Positions 43,523-58,625 of a stretch of 64,000 nucleotides of DNA are shown here, piece after piece (positions within the stretch are counted from its first letter, which is position 1; each line of letters opens with the position of its first letter). The stretch is from an uncultured Myxococcales bacterium. GTDB taxonomy: Bacteria; Myxococcota; Myxococcia; Myxococcales; Myxococcaceae. The position numbers were made by a program, and so were the translations under genes. The stretch covers positions 48,614 through 112,613 of the forward strand of contig CALJKW010000077.1 of assembly GCA_937980205.1 (NCBI GenBank), given 5' to 3'. The notes beneath the pieces are model-generated. The model did not search any database and was not told the origin of the DNA. It was given only the letters and a program-made list of their open reading frames with translations.

Positions 43523-43969
43523 ATGAACACGCAGACGACCTCGCGCGCAGAAGCTGCGCCCGAAGGCACCCCTCGCGCAATCCGGTGGATCCTCGGAGCC
43601 CTGCTCGGCTTCCTCGCGCTCAACGCCTTCGGCGGCGCCTGGTACGGGCTGTCGGGCGCTCCGAACGTTCCGCGTGAGTGGCTCGAGGGCAGCCCGTTCT
43701 CGAGCTACCTCATCCCCAGCCTGTTCCTCGGCGTCGTGGTCGGCGGCGCGTGCCTGGCCGCGTGCATCGGAGTGCTGCGAAAGTCGCGCTTCACTCCGCC
43801 CCTGGCGATGTCGGCGGGCGTGCTGCTGCTGGCGTGGATCGCGGTGCAGGTCGCCCTCATCGGCTGGGTCTCGTGGCTGCAGCCTGCCGTGGCCATCTGC
43901 GGCGCGGTCATCGTGCTGCTCGCCGCTCCGCTCGTGCCGCGAGAGCCGCCGCGCGCCGCGGCGCGCTGA
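43523..43969 (+). CDS. Four-helix membrane protein
   Basis: A 148-residue protein with a disordered N-terminus and four hydrophobic helices (AIRWILGALLGFLALNAFGG, SYLIPSLFLGVVVGGACLAA, LAMSAGVLLLAWIAVQVALI, LQPAVAICGAVIVLLAA). The pattern is that of small uncharacterised membrane proteins in Actinobacteria and Myxococcota. No function can be assigned. It is divergent from the CBM21-like lipoprotein gene with 71 bases between. Confidence 0.65.
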   Translation: MNTQTTSRAEAAPEGTPRAIRWILGALLGFLALNAFGGAWYGLSGAPNVPREWLEGSPFSSYLIPSLFLGVVVGGACLAACIGVLRKSRFTPPLAMSAGVLLLAWIAVQVALIGWVSWLQPAVAICGAVIVLLAAPLVPREPPRAAAR

Positions 43970-44018
43970 GCGTCTTCGACCAGCCACGCCGCCGCGTCTC
44001 GACTAAGAGGGCGTCCGC

Positions 44019-45530
44019 GTGAAGCGGGTGGGCATCATCGGCGGCGGCATCTCGGGGCTCATCCACGCCCACGTGCTCGCGAAGAACGGCTTCTCCACCA
44101 CCGTCTTCGAGCAGGGGCCGCGCGTCGGCGGCGTCTGGTCGGTGGCATACCCGGGCGTGCGCCTGCAGAACGTCGACTTCCAGTACCACCTCTCCGAGGT
44201 GCCCTGGCCCGAGCGCCCGCACTTCCACCCCAGCGGCGAGCAGATCCGCGCGTACTGGGAGCACGTCGCCCAGCGGCTGAAGCTCGACGTGCGCCTCGAG
44301 ACCGAGGTCGTCTCTGCCGAGCCGACCGCCGACGGGTGGCGCGTCGTCACCCGCCGCGGCGCCCAGACCGAAGAACACGCGTTCGACCGGCTCGTCACCG
44401 CGGTCGGGCAGTACACCCAAGGCAAGCACCGCCCGCGCTTCGAGGGTGAAGAGCGCTTCGGCGGCCCCATCGGCACCGAGCGCGACGTGCGCGAGCTCGA
44501 AGCGTTCGCGGGCCAGCGCGTCGTCGTCGTGGGCTTCGGTAAGAGCGCGCTCGACATGGCGACGCTCGCCTCCGAGCAGGGCGCGCAGGTGCACCACGTC
44601 TTCCGCACGCCGCGCTGGGTGCTGCCGCAGCGGCTGCTCGGCCTGCACTCGAGCTGGTTCATCTTCAACCGCTTCGGCTCGGTGATGATGACGAGCTGGG
44701 CGCACCCGACGGCGCTCGAGCGGTTCCTTCACGGGCCGCTGGGCGGCGTGGTGCACGGCTTCTGGAAGATGCTCGCGTGGCTGGTGCGCTGGCACTGCGA
44801 GCGAGAGGCGGCGGGCACCGGCGCGCAAGGCCTGGCTCGCGTGCGCGCGGTGCTGCCGAGCCACCCGCTGCTGCCCGACCTCCGCTCGGCCACGGCGCTG
44901 ATGCCGCACGGGTACCTGGGCCGCGTCGCGCGCGCGGAGATCGTCCCGCATTGCTCCGAGGTCGAGCGCTTCGAGCCGGGCGCCGTCGTGCTGAAGAACG
45001 GCGAGCGCGTCGCGTGCGACCGGGTGGTGCTGTCGGTCGGCTCCGAGCGGCCGCGGTTCCCGTTCTTCCCCGCGCCGCTGCGCGAGCTGCTCGAGAAGGA
45101 GGAGGACGGCGTGCAGCTCTACCGTCACCTCGTGCATCCGCGCATCGACCGGCTCGGCTTCGCCGGCTTCAATCACGGCTTCCTGCACGTGCCCGCGGCC
45201 GAGGTCGGCGCGCAGTGGCTCGCGTGCGTCTGGAACGGCCGCCTCGAGCTGCCGCCGGTCGACGCGATGGAGCAGAGCATCGAGCGCGTGCGCGCGTGGA
45301 AGCGCAAGCACATCGCGTTCGAGCCCTCGCGGTCCTGCGCCATCAACACGCGGTACCAGCAGTACCTCGACATCCTGCTCGCCGAGCTGGGCGTGTCGCC
45401 GTACCGGAAGCTGCCGAACGTGGTGGCCGAGCTGTTCGCGCGGTACGGCGCCGCCGACTACGCGGGGGTCACCGAGCGCGTGCTGAAGCGCGGCGACGGG
45501 AAGCTCCGCTCGCTGCCGCTCGATGCCTGA
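44019..45530 (+). CDS. Flavin-containing monooxygenase-like protein
   Basis: This 503-residue flavoprotein starts at GTG. It has the FAD-binding motif VGIIGGGISGLIHAHVLAKN with acidic strand end FEQGPRVGGVW, and an NADPH-binding motif RVVVVGFGKSALDMATLA. YPGVRLQNVDFQYHLSEV is typical of FMO and Baeyer-Villiger-like enzymes. The strict FxGxxxHxxxY/W motif of FMOs is degraded (GKHRPRFEGEERFGG). It probably oxygenates a lipophilic or nitrogen/sulfur compound, but the substrate cannot be predicted. It is the only gene of its transcript as far as can be seen. Confidence 0.88.
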   Translation: MKRVGIIGGGISGLIHAHVLAKNGFSTTVFEQGPRVGGVWSVAYPGVRLQNVDFQYHLSEVPWPERPHFHPSGEQIRAYWEHVAQRLKLDVRLETEVVSAEPTADGWRVVTRRGAQTEEHAFDRLVTAVGQYTQGKHRPRFEGEERFGGPIGTERDVRELEAFAGQRVVVVGFGKSALDMATLASEQGAQVHHVFRTPRWVLPQRLLGLHSSWFIFNRFGSVMMTSWAHPTALERFLHGPLGGVVHGFWKMLAWLVRWHCEREAAGTGAQGLARVRAVLPSHPLLPDLRSATALMPHGYLGRVARAEIVPHCSEVERFEPGAVVLKNGERVACDRVVLSVGSERPRFPFFPAPLRELLEKEEDGVQLYRHLVHPRIDRLGFAGFNHGFLHVPAAEVGAQWLACVWNGRLELPPVDAMEQSIERVRAWKRKHIAFEPSRSCAINTRYQQYLDILLAELGVSPYRKLPNVVAELFARYGAADYAGVTERVLKRGDGKLRSLPLDA

Positions 45531-45562
45531 GCAGGCCGCTCCGCGTGAGCGCGGGCGTCTCG

Positions 45563-47068
45563 TCACGCCTGCTGCAGCACCGCCTGCAGGCTGTCGAGGT
45601 CGATCGGCTTCGTCAGGTGCGCGTCGAAGCCCGCCCTGAGCGCCCGCGCCTTGTCTTCGGGCTGTCCGTAGCCGGACAGCGCGATCATCCGCACCGACTT
45701 GCCCATCTTGCGCCGCACCGCCTCCGCGACGCCGTAGCCGTCGAGCCCCGGCAACCCGATGTCGACGAGCGCGAGGTCGGGCTTCGAGTCGACGATGAGG
45801 TCGAGGCCGCTCGTGCCCTCGGCCGCCGCCTTCACCTGGTGGCCCTCGTCGACGAGCAGCTCGGAGAGCATCTCGCGCAGGTCCCGGTTGTCCTCGATGA
45901 CCACGATGTTCAGCGCGCTGGCTGGCGCGGGCCTCGGCTCCGGAGCGGACGCGACGTCTGCCACGGTCGCGACCGGCAGCGACACGATGAACGAGGTGCC
46001 CTTGCCCAGGCCGTCGCTCTTCGCGCGCACCGTGCCGCCGTGCAGCTCGACGAGCGTACGCACCAGCGTGAGCCCCAGGCCCAGGCCGCCCTGCGCGCGA
46101 TCGATGGTGGTGTCCACCTGCGAGAAGAGCTCGAAGATCTTCTCGAGCTCGTCGGGCGCGATGCCGATGCCGGTGTCCCTCACGACGAGCTCGGCGCCGG
46201 CGTCGGTCACCCGCACCGTCACCTCGATCGTGCCGCCCTCGGGCGTGTACTTCAGCGCGTTGGTCAGCAGGTTCGTCGCGACCTGCTCGATGCGCATCAC
46301 GTCGGCATCGACCCACACGGGCCGGTCGATGAACGCGCGCTTCACCGTCATGCGGCGCGCGGCGACCCACTCGTCGAGCGTGCCGATCGCCCGGTCGACC
46401 ACCTCGCGCAGGTCGGCGACGCGCTTCGCGAGCTGAATCTTCCCCGACGTCACGCGCGAGACGTCGAGCAGGTCGTCGACCAGGCGCGCGAGCAGGCGCG
46501 TCTGCCGGTGCACCATGTCGAGGTGCCGCTCGCGGTCTTTCTGCGACTCGCCGCGCGACAGCTTCTCGCTCGCGAACAAGATCGCGCCGAGCGGGTTGCG
46601 AAGCTCGTGACCGAGCATGGCGAGGAACCGGTCGCGCATCTCGATGGCTCGCCGGGCCTCGTACTGCTTCTCGCGCGCCCGCAGCGCCGCGCGCACCGCC
46701 GAGACCATCGTGCGCGTCTGCACCGGACGGTCGAGCATCGTGACGTTGCCCAGCTCGGCGAGGCTCTGCAGCGGCCGCGTCGCCGCGACGACGCCGTGAC
46801 CGCTCATCACCACGAACGGAAAGTCCGACCAGGCCGGCTGCCGCGCCACCGTCTTCGCCAGCACCTCGACCACGGCGGGGGTCAGCGCCTCCTCGGTGAT
46901 GATCGCCATGCCGAGGCCCTGCTCGACGTGCCGCGCCAGCTCGGCCCCGTCGGTGAACGGACGACAGACCAGGCCGCGCTCCGTGAGGAGGCGGCAGATC
47001 AGCTCGCAGTCCCGCCCCGTCGGGGCGAGCACCGCGATGTCGTACGAGTCAACGCTTGCCGGGCTCAT
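45563..47068 (-). CDS. Hybrid histidine kinase with pseudo-receiver N-terminus
   Basis: This 501-residue cytoplasmic kinase begins with a receiver-like fold (residues 8-135: YDIAVLAPTGRDCELICRLL, FPFVVMSGHGV, LDRPV) in which the phospho-acceptor strand reads MAIITEEAL and has no Asp, so it is probably a protein-binding pseudo-receiver. HisKA follows with FLAMLGHELRNPLGAILFAS, then HATPase_c (NLLTNALKYTPEGG, DTGIGI, GLGLGLTLV), and a true receiver closes the protein (NIVVIEDNRDLREML, LALVDIGLPGLDG, HLTKPI). It starts within the last 20 bases of the KaiC-like gene, so the two are coupled and likely act together, as KaiC-kinase pairs do in several bacteria. Confidence 0.93.
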   Translation of the reverse strand: MSPASVDSYDIAVLAPTGRDCELICRLLTERGLVCRPFTDGAELARHVEQGLGMAIITEEALTPAVVEVLAKTVARQPAWSDFPFVVMSGHGVVAATRPLQSLAELGNVTMLDRPVQTRTMVSAVRAALRAREKQYEARRAIEMRDRFLAMLGHELRNPLGAILFASEKLSRGESQKDRERHLDMVHRQTRLLARLVDDLLDVSRVTSGKIQLAKRVADLREVVDRAIGTLDEWVAARRMTVKRAFIDRPVWVDADVMRIEQVATNLLTNALKYTPEGGTIEVTVRVTDAGAELVVRDTGIGIAPDELEKIFELFSQVDTTIDRAQGGLGLGLTLVRTLVELHGGTVRAKSDGLGKGTSFIVSLPVATVADVASAPEPRPAPASALNIVVIEDNRDLREMLSELLVDEGHQVKAAAEGTSGLDLIVDSKPDLALVDIGLPGLDGYGVAEAVRRKMGKSVRMIALSGYGQPEDKARALRAGFDAHLTKPIDLDSLQAVLQQA

Positions 47069-48536
47069 GGACGTCGGGGTTGGACACCTTGAAGTAGGGC
47101 ACTCCGGTGAGCACGCCGTGGAACTCCTTCAGCGGCTCGCCGACCTTGAGGCCGGAGGTGCCCATCGTCAGCTCGCGGATGCTCGACTCGTGGCGGCCGG
47201 ACCGCTTCTTCAGCATCGAGATCGCCTTGTGGACACTGCCCTGCGCCTCGAAGAACCGCAGCAGGATGAGGCTGTCCGCCACGTAGGTGACGTCGATCGG
47301 GCTCTGCATGTTTCCGACGAGGCCGTGCTGCGCCATCACCATCATCGTCACCACGCCCTTGTGCGCGAGGTACGAGAGCAGCTCGTGCAGCTGGATGGCG
47401 AGGAACTTCTCGTCGGGCATGGCGTTCAGGTAGCCATTCAAGCTGTCGATCGCCACGAAGCCGATGCCGCGCTCGACCTCGTCGCGCACCGCGTGCGCGA
47501 GCTCGTCCGGTGACATCTCGGCCGGGTCGATCTGCCGCAGCGTGAGCCGGCCTGCCTTGAGCTCGGGCTCGATGTCGAGGCCGATCGACCGTGCGCGCGC
47601 GAGCAGCGTGGCGCGGCCTTCGTCGAAGCAGAAGATGGCGGCCCCGCGGCCTTCGCGCGCCGCCGCGACCGCGTAGTGCACCATCACCGTCGACTTGCCC
47701 GCGCCGGCGGGCCCGAGCACGAGCGTGCTGGTGCCGGCGTCGAGGCCGCCGCCCGTCAGGGCGTCGAGCTCCTTGAGGCCGCTGGAGAGCGGCTGGCGCC
47801 GCAGCTCGTGCGGGTGCTCCGAGGCGATGAGGCGCGGGTAGACGGTGAGCCCGCCCGTCTCGATCTTGTAGTCGTGGTAGCCGCCGCGGAACTTGAGGCC
47901 GCGCAGCTTCGTGATGCGGATGCGGCGCCGCTCGGTGCCGTAGCTCTGCGGCAACTGCTCCAGCTGGATGACGCCGTGCGCGAGGCTCTGCAGCTGCGTG
48001 TCGCCGTCGGGGCCGGTGCGATCGTCGAGCAGCATCACGGTCGTCTTCCGGCCGACGAAGTACTGCTTGAGCTGCAGAATCTGCCGCCGGTACTGCGCCT
48101 GGTTCTGCGACAGCGTGCGAATCTCGGAGAGCGAGTCGAACACCACCCGGTTCGGCTTCACGTCGTCGACCACCGCGAGCAGCGTCTTCATGATCTCCCG
48201 CAGCTCGACCTCGGCGGGGTGGAAGACGGTGTTGTCGGTGCCGAGCTGCAGCGACGCCTCGACCGCGGACAGCTCGTAGAGGCTGATGCGCGAGAGGCTC
48301 CAGCCGTGGCTCGCCGCGACGGAGTTGATCTCCTCCTTCGTCTCGGACAGCGACACGTACAGCGTCTTCTCGTCGTTCTCGACGCCGGCCAGCAGGAACT
48401 GGAGGCCGAGGGTCGTCTTGCCGACACCCGGGTCGCCCTGCACGAGGTAGATGCGCTCGCGCGGCAACCCTCCGGTGAGAATGTCATCGAGCCCGGCGAC
48501 TCCCGTGCTGACGCGATCAGGTTTGGCAGAGGACAT
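47049..48536 (-). CDS. KaiC-like double-domain ATPase
   Basis: This 495-residue protein has two RecA-like KaiC domains. The first has GDPGVGKTTLGLQFLLAG (Walker A about 34-41), paired acidic residues in LYVSLSETKEE, and RVVFDSLSEIR as Walker B. The second has GPAGAGKSTVMVHYAVAA (about 275-282), FCFDEGRATLL, and FVAIDSLNGYLNAMP. This is the double-domain layout of cyanobacterial KaiC, but KaiA and KaiB are absent, as in most KaiC-like proteins outside cyanobacteria. Such proteins are thought to pass ATP-dependent signals to partner kinases. The ATG giving MSSAKPDRVSTG is preferred. A GTTACCGA motif lies about 55 bases upstream. Confidence 0.93.
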   Translation of the reverse strand: MSSAKPDRVSTGVAGLDDILTGGLPRERIYLVQGDPGVGKTTLGLQFLLAGVENDEKTLYVSLSETKEEINSVAASHGWSLSRISLYELSAVEASLQLGTDNTVFHPAEVELREIMKTLLAVVDDVKPNRVVFDSLSEIRTLSQNQAQYRRQILQLKQYFVGRKTTVMLLDDRTGPDGDTQLQSLAHGVIQLEQLPQSYGTERRRIRITKLRGLKFRGGYHDYKIETGGLTVYPRLIASEHPHELRRQPLSSGLKELDALTGGGLDAGTSTLVLGPAGAGKSTVMVHYAVAAAREGRGAAIFCFDEGRATLLARARSIGLDIEPELKAGRLTLRQIDPAEMSPDELAHAVRDEVERGIGFVAIDSLNGYLNAMPDEKFLAIQLHELLSYLAHKGVVTMMVMAQHGLVGNMQSPIDVTYVADSLILLRFFEAQGSVHKAISMLKKRSGRHESSIRELTMGTSGLKVGEPLKEFHGVLTGVPYFKVSNPDVHEPGKR

Positions 48537-48590
48537 ACGACGTAAGTCACTAGCATGACGGGTAGACCCCGCGCGGACCTCGAACACGAT

Positions 48591-48598
48591 GTTACCGA
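48591..48598. promoter_or_regulatory. GTTACCGA motif upstream of the KaiC-like gene
   Basis: GTTACCGA within GATGTTACCGATCGGG. Related copies cluster upstream of the HAMP kinase at 56733-56829. The motif lies in the only sizable gap of the signalling block, about 55 bases from the KaiC-like start. Confidence 0.45.
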
Positions 48599-48631
48599 TC
48601 GGGAACGGTTTCGAAGTACGACCGCACGGCG

Positions 48632-49117
48632 TCAGCCGGTCTTCAGCAGCTCTTCACGCGCCGGGCTGAACAGCGGCGGCGCCGCGGCGCCCTGCCTCTC
48701 GCCGGAGACGTCGATCATCACGCCCCGCAGCTTCACCGGAATCCCCTTCGCGCCGACGATCACCTTCACGTAGTCGCGCAGCCAGCGCGTCTGGCCGTCG
48801 CGCGTCCGGGCGCGGTACTCGAACACGTGGTCGCGCTTCTTCGCGGTCGCCAGGGCGCAGTACGCGATGGCCTCTTCGCGGTCCTCCGGCGCCACCACGT
48901 GGTCCGCCCAGAAGGTGAGCTCCTTCGTCCAGCGGCTGCGGCCGTGACCGAGGACCTTCTCGGCCGACGCGCTCACGAAGCTGAACGCGAAGGTCATGGC
49001 GTCGCCTTCCCAGACGATGGCGTCGGGCCCGAACTCCTCAATGGCCCGCTGCTCGACGTCGCTGATCGGGTCGGTGTCACGTCCAAAGACGGCCTTCAGC
49101 TTCGAGTCGCGGTTCAT
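48632..49117 (-). CDS. Single PAS-domain protein
   Basis: This 161-residue protein starts at ATG 49117, with GAGGAG six bases upstream. Residues 20-145 form one PAS/PAC unit: DPISDVEQRAIEEFGPDAIV, FSFVSASAEKVLG, WADHVVAPEDREEAIAYCAL, FEYRARTRDGQTRWLRDYVK, PVKLRGVMIDVSGERQ. No output domain is attached, so it is probably a sensor or adaptor for the neighbouring kinases. It starts ten bases after the receiver-PAS-kinase gene stop. Confidence 0.85.
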   Translation of the reverse strand: MNRDSKLKAVFGRDTDPISDVEQRAIEEFGPDAIVWEGDAMTFAFSFVSASAEKVLGHGRSRWTKELTFWADHVVAPEDREEAIAYCALATAKKRDHVFEYRARTRDGQTRWLRDYVKVIVGAKGIPVKLRGVMIDVSGERQGAAAPPLFSPAREELLKTG

Positions 49118-49127
49118 GTGCAGCTCC

Positions 49128-50750
49128 TCATGGGGACGCCAGTGCCGCATCGCTTCGGGCGGGCGACGTGACCGGTTCGTTGTTCGCTCGGGTGATGACG
49201 CCCGGCAGCTCGACGTGGAACGTGCTCCCGCGCCCGGGCAGCCCTTGCGACTCCACCCAGATTCGCCCGCCGTGCTGCAGCACGATGCCCTCGGCGATGG
49301 TGAGGCCCAGGCCCAGGCCGCCGTAGCGCGCGCCGTGCGCCTGGCCGAAGCGCTCGAAGATCTGCCGCTGCTTCTCCTTCGGCACTCCCACGCCCTGGTC
49401 GCTGACCCAGAAGTGCACCCGGTCTCCGGCGCGCTTCGCGCCGAGCACGACCTCGCCGCCGTCGGGCGAGTACCGCACCGCGTTCGAGAGCAGGTTCGTG
49501 AGCACCTGGTCGAGGCGCCCGCGGTCTCCGCGCAGCTTGAGGCCCTGCGGCACCTCGCAGCGGAAGACGTGCCGCTCGGAGCTGCCGTCGACGCGCTCGT
49601 GCACCTCGCTCGCCAGCTGCGCGACGTCGAGCTCCTCGACGTCCAGCTCCAGCCGCCCGCTCTGCAGGCGCGTCACGTCGAGCAGGTCTTCCACCAGCCG
49701 GTGCATGCGGTTCACCTGGCGGGCGAGCAGCGCGAGCGTCTTCGGCGAGATCTCGGCCTTCTCCGGCGTCACCTTGCGCAGCGCCAGCTTCGCCGCCGTC
49801 AGCGGCGAGCGCAGCTCGTGTGAGGCCGCGGCCAGGAAGTCGTCCTTCGCCTGGTTCGCGAGCTGCAGCTGCTTCTCCTTCTCCAGCAGCGTCTGCTCGG
49901 CCGTCTTGCTGCGATCGATGTCGGCGGCGCTGACGAGCCAGCCCGCGGTCGGGTCGTCCTTCGGCACGCCGTGCAGCGAAGACCAGCGCCACACGTTGCC
50001 GTGCTTGAGTCGGCACTCGAGCTGAAAGGGCTCGGCGCTCTTCTGGGCCGCGGCCCAGGTCACCTCGACGCGCGGGCGATCTTCCGGGTGCAGCGCGTCG
50101 ATGAAGGTCGCTCCGGCGGGCGCGAACTGCGGCACGCAGGCCAGCGCGCGCCGGTTCGCGTAGTGGCACCGGCCGTCGCCGGTCATCGCCCAGACGCAGA
50201 CCGGCATCGCCTCGACGAGCTCCTGGAAGCGCTCCTCGTTCTGCCGCTGCAGCGCCTCGCGCTCCTTCTTGCGCAGCTGCTCACCCTGCAGCTCGACGAG
50301 CTTCGTCTTGCGGAACAGCTCGATGAAGACCGACACCTTCGCGCGCAGCACGTTCGCGTCGAACGGCTTCACCAGGTAGTCGACCGCGCCCTGCTCGTAG
50401 CCGCGGAAGATGTGCTCGGCCTCGCGCGAGAGCGCCGTGAGGAAGATGATCGGCAGGCTCTTCATCGACGGCCGCTCGCGGATGATCTGCGCCACGCGGA
50501 AGCCGTCGAGCCCCGGCATCTGCACGTCGAGCAGCACCAGCGCGTACTCGCGCTCGAGCAGCTTCCACAGCGCCTCCTCGCCGGAGGTCGCCTTCACCAG
50601 GTTGACCTTCAGCGGCTCGAGCACCGCCTCGAGCGCCGTGAGGTTCGACATGCGGTCGTCCACCAGCAGCACGCTGACGGGGACCGCGGCCGCCGCTCGA
50701 GCGGCCGAAGTGGCCGCCTCACCTGGCTGTTCCACTCCGGCTGCGGGCAT
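49128..50750 (-). CDS. Receiver - PAS - histidine kinase
   Basis: This 540-residue cytoplasmic kinase has a receiver at residues 24-145 (VSVLLVDDRMSNLTALEAVL, LVLLDVQMPGLDGFR, IIFLTAL, YLVKPFDA), a short coiled coil, and a PAS domain at about 175-280 (CVWAMTGDGRCHYANRRALA, VSAADIDRS). HisKA is at about 305-370 (DDFLAAASHELRSPLTAAKL) and HATPase_c at about 410-525 (NLLSNAVRYSPDGGEVVLG, DQGVGVP, GGLGLGLTIAEGI). Having the receiver in front suggests that it is controlled by phosphotransfer, plausibly from the HAMP-repeat kinase encoded directly upstream, whose TAG stop is followed at once by this ATG. Confidence 0.95.
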   Translation of the reverse strand: MPAAGVEQPGEAATSAARAAAAVPVSVLLVDDRMSNLTALEAVLEPLKVNLVKATSGEEALWKLLEREYALVLLDVQMPGLDGFRVAQIIRERPSMKSLPIIFLTALSREAEHIFRGYEQGAVDYLVKPFDANVLRAKVSVFIELFRKTKLVELQGEQLRKKEREALQRQNEERFQELVEAMPVCVWAMTGDGRCHYANRRALACVPQFAPAGATFIDALHPEDRPRVEVTWAAAQKSAEPFQLECRLKHGNVWRWSSLHGVPKDDPTAGWLVSAADIDRSKTAEQTLLEKEKQLQLANQAKDDFLAAASHELRSPLTAAKLALRKVTPEKAEISPKTLALLARQVNRMHRLVEDLLDVTRLQSGRLELDVEELDVAQLASEVHERVDGSSERHVFRCEVPQGLKLRGDRGRLDQVLTNLLSNAVRYSPDGGEVVLGAKRAGDRVHFWVSDQGVGVPKEKQRQIFERFGQAHGARYGGLGLGLTIAEGIVLQHGGRIWVESQGLPGRGSTFHVELPGVITRANNEPVTSPARSDAALASP

Positions 50751-56696
<5,946 letters not shown>

Positions 56697-56732
56697 GGGG
56701 GTGGCCCGCGCAGTGCAAGCGGCCGGCCAGAT

Positions 56733-56829
56733 GTTACGGATGGCCCACGCGGGTTTTGGTACCGGTCGGTAACGAACCCAGGTTTTAAGGTCCGTTATCG
56801 GTAGCTCACGGATTGGTAGCAGTTACCGA
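56733..56829. promoter_or_regulatory. Cluster of GTTACCGA-like motifs upstream of the HAMP kinase
   Basis: In the 227-base gap between the divergent HAMP kinase and membrane protein genes are GTTACGGA (56733-56740), TCGGTAAC (56766-56773, inverted), GTTATCGG (56794-56801) and GTTACCGA (56822-56829). The second and fourth are exact inverted copies. The region is AT-richer than its surroundings. One matching motif lies upstream of the KaiC-like gene. Confidence 0.5.
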
Positions 56830-56923
56830 ACGCGGACATCCTCGCAGACCATTCGCGCGCGGAAATCGACCGTTCGCCGGCTCTGGCGCTCGCGCCTGCG
56901 GCGGATGCGGAATCGTTCTGCGC

Positions 56924-57391
56924 ATGAGCGCTCCCTGGGTTCGCGACTTCTCCCTCGTCGGCGGTGTCACCGGCTTCGTCGCTCCGTACGTGGTGATCCA
57001 CGACCTCGAGTACTCGGCTGCCGCCGGCGCCGGCGGCGCGGTGACCGGCGCGCTGCTCGGGCTCTTCACCGCGCGGCTGCTCGCGGGCTCGGCGCGCCGG
57101 TGGAGGAAGTTCGTCTTCATCCCTGCCGGGCTCGTGCTCGGAGCCGTCTGGGGCATGGGCGCCGCGCTCGCGACGGCGGTGACCGAGAGCCGGAACCTGC
57201 TGCTGCTGTCGCTCCTCTTCGCGGGAGCCGCCGGCGCCGTGCAGCTGGGGTGGTTCTGGCTCGCGTACTGCTATCGGCGGGTCAACGCGCGCTCGACCTT
57301 CGCCGTGGTGGCGCTGGCCTGCGTGCTCGCCGGTGGGCTCGGGTGGACCGGCTTCGGCGCGCTCGCCGTGGTGCGCGCCGTGCTGAGCTAG
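56924..57391 (+). CDS. Multi-span membrane protein
   Basis: A 155-residue protein with about five hydrophobic segments (VGGVTGFVAPYVVI, GAGGAVTGALLGLFTARLLA, FVFIPAGLVLGAVWGMGAAL, LLLLSLLFAGAAGAVQLGWF, FAVVALACVLAGGLGW). ATG 56924 is taken, since upstream in-frame codons extend into the shared regulatory gap. No family was recognised. It is divergent from the HAMP kinase gene, so it may respond to the same regulator. Confidence 0.65.
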   Translation: MSAPWVRDFSLVGGVTGFVAPYVVIHDLEYSAAAGAGGAVTGALLGLFTARLLAGSARRWRKFVFIPAGLVLGAVWGMGAALATAVTESRNLLLLSLLFAGAAGAVQLGWFWLAYCYRRVNARSTFAVVALACVLAGGLGWTGFGALAVVRAVLS

Positions 57392-57425
57392 GGCCTGCCA
57401 GACGCGCCATGCTACGTCGGGAGCC

Positions 57426-58607
57426 GTGCGCGCCCGCCGAACAGCCCTCGTCGTCGCAGCGCTCGCGGCCTGCACGCCGTCGGCCTCGAGTCGGTGCACC
57501 CTCGAAGCCGAGACCGGGCTCCCGGACCCGCTCGTGCGCAGCGACGGCACGTGCATCACCACGCAGTCGGAGTGGCCTCCGCGCCGCGCCGAGCTGCTCG
57601 AGCTGTTCCGCAAGCACGTGTACGGCCGCGACCCGGGGCCGCCCGAGCAGCTGACCTTCGCGGTGCTCGAGGAAGACGCGAACGCGCTGTCCGGCGCGGC
57701 GACGCTGCGCCGCGTCGCCATCACCGCGCGCCAGGCGGGCCGCGAGCTCACCTTCGAGCTCCTTCGCTTCTCGCCCAACACCGGCGCGAAGAGCGGCACG
57801 TTCCTGCTGCTGAACCACCGGCCCCGGAGCCACACCGACCCGACGCGCGCCACCGTGAGCGAGTTCTGGCCCGTCGAAGAGCTCATCGCCCGCGGCTACG
57901 GCGCCGCCGCCATTCAGCTGGACGAGCTCGCGCCCGACGACCGCGACACCTTCGCGAACGGAGCCATCCGCCTGTTCGAGGGCGAGCCGCTGCCGGCCGC
58001 TCGCAAGAACGACGCGTGGAAGATGATCTCCGCCTGGAGCTGGGGCGCGCGCCGAGCGATGGACTACCTGGTGACCGACCCGCAGGTCGATGCGACGCGC
58101 GTGGCCGTCATCGGTCACTCGCGCGGCGGCAAGGCGGCGCTCTGGGCGGGCGCGCAGGACGAGCGCTTCAGTCTGACCATCTCGAACAACTCGGGGTGCG
58201 CCGGCGCCGCGCTGAGCCGCCGCCCGGTCGGCGAGACGGTCGCGCTCATCAACGGCTTCTTTCCCCACTGGTTCGCCGAGAGCTTCAACCGGTACAACGA
58301 GAACGAGGCCGCGCTGCCGATCGACCAGCACGAGCTGCTCGCGCTCATCGCTCCGCGCGGCGTCGCCGTCGGCAGCGGCTCGAACGACACCTGGGCAGAC
58401 CCCGAGGGCGAGTTCCTCGGCCTCGCCCACGCCTCACAGGTCTACGCGCTGTGGGGCCACCCGCCGGTGAGCCCCTCCGGCATGCCCGACGCCGGCAGCG
58501 CCGTGTACGTGGCCCCGCGCGGCTACCACCTCCGCGTCGGAGACCACGCCCTCACCGCGTGGGACTGGCAGCGCTACGCCGACGTCGCCGACCAGCTGTG
58601 GCGGTGA
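57426..58607 (+). CDS. CE15 glucuronoyl-esterase-like lipoprotein
   Basis: This 393-residue protein starts at GTG with a signal peptide and lipobox (VAALAAC). The alpha/beta-hydrolase part has the CE15 motif VAVIGHSRGGKAALWAGAQD (nucleophile Ser in HSRGG, about residue 231), followed by the family phrases ISNNSGCAGAALSRR, NGFFPHWFAESFNRYNENEA, LPIDQHELLALIAPR and SNDTWADPEGEFLG. The catalytic His is in YHLRVGDHALTAWDW. CE15 enzymes cut ester bonds between 4-O-methyl-glucuronic acid of xylan and lignin, and bacterial members have wider substrates. Lipidation would hold it at the cell surface. No other xylan gene is in the window. Confidence 0.88.
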   Translation: MRARRTALVVAALAACTPSASSRCTLEAETGLPDPLVRSDGTCITTQSEWPPRRAELLELFRKHVYGRDPGPPEQLTFAVLEEDANALSGAATLRRVAITARQAGRELTFELLRFSPNTGAKSGTFLLLNHRPRSHTDPTRATVSEFWPVEELIARGYGAAAIQLDELAPDDRDTFANGAIRLFEGEPLPAARKNDAWKMISAWSWGARRAMDYLVTDPQVDATRVAVIGHSRGGKAALWAGAQDERFSLTISNNSGCAGAALSRRPVGETVALINGFFPHWFAESFNRYNENEAALPIDQHELLALIAPRGVAVGSGSNDTWADPEGEFLGLAHASQVYALWGHPPVSPSGMPDAGSAVYVAPRGYHLRVGDHALTAWDWQRYADVADQLWR

Positions 58608-58625
58608 GCGAAGCGGCGCGCTGAC

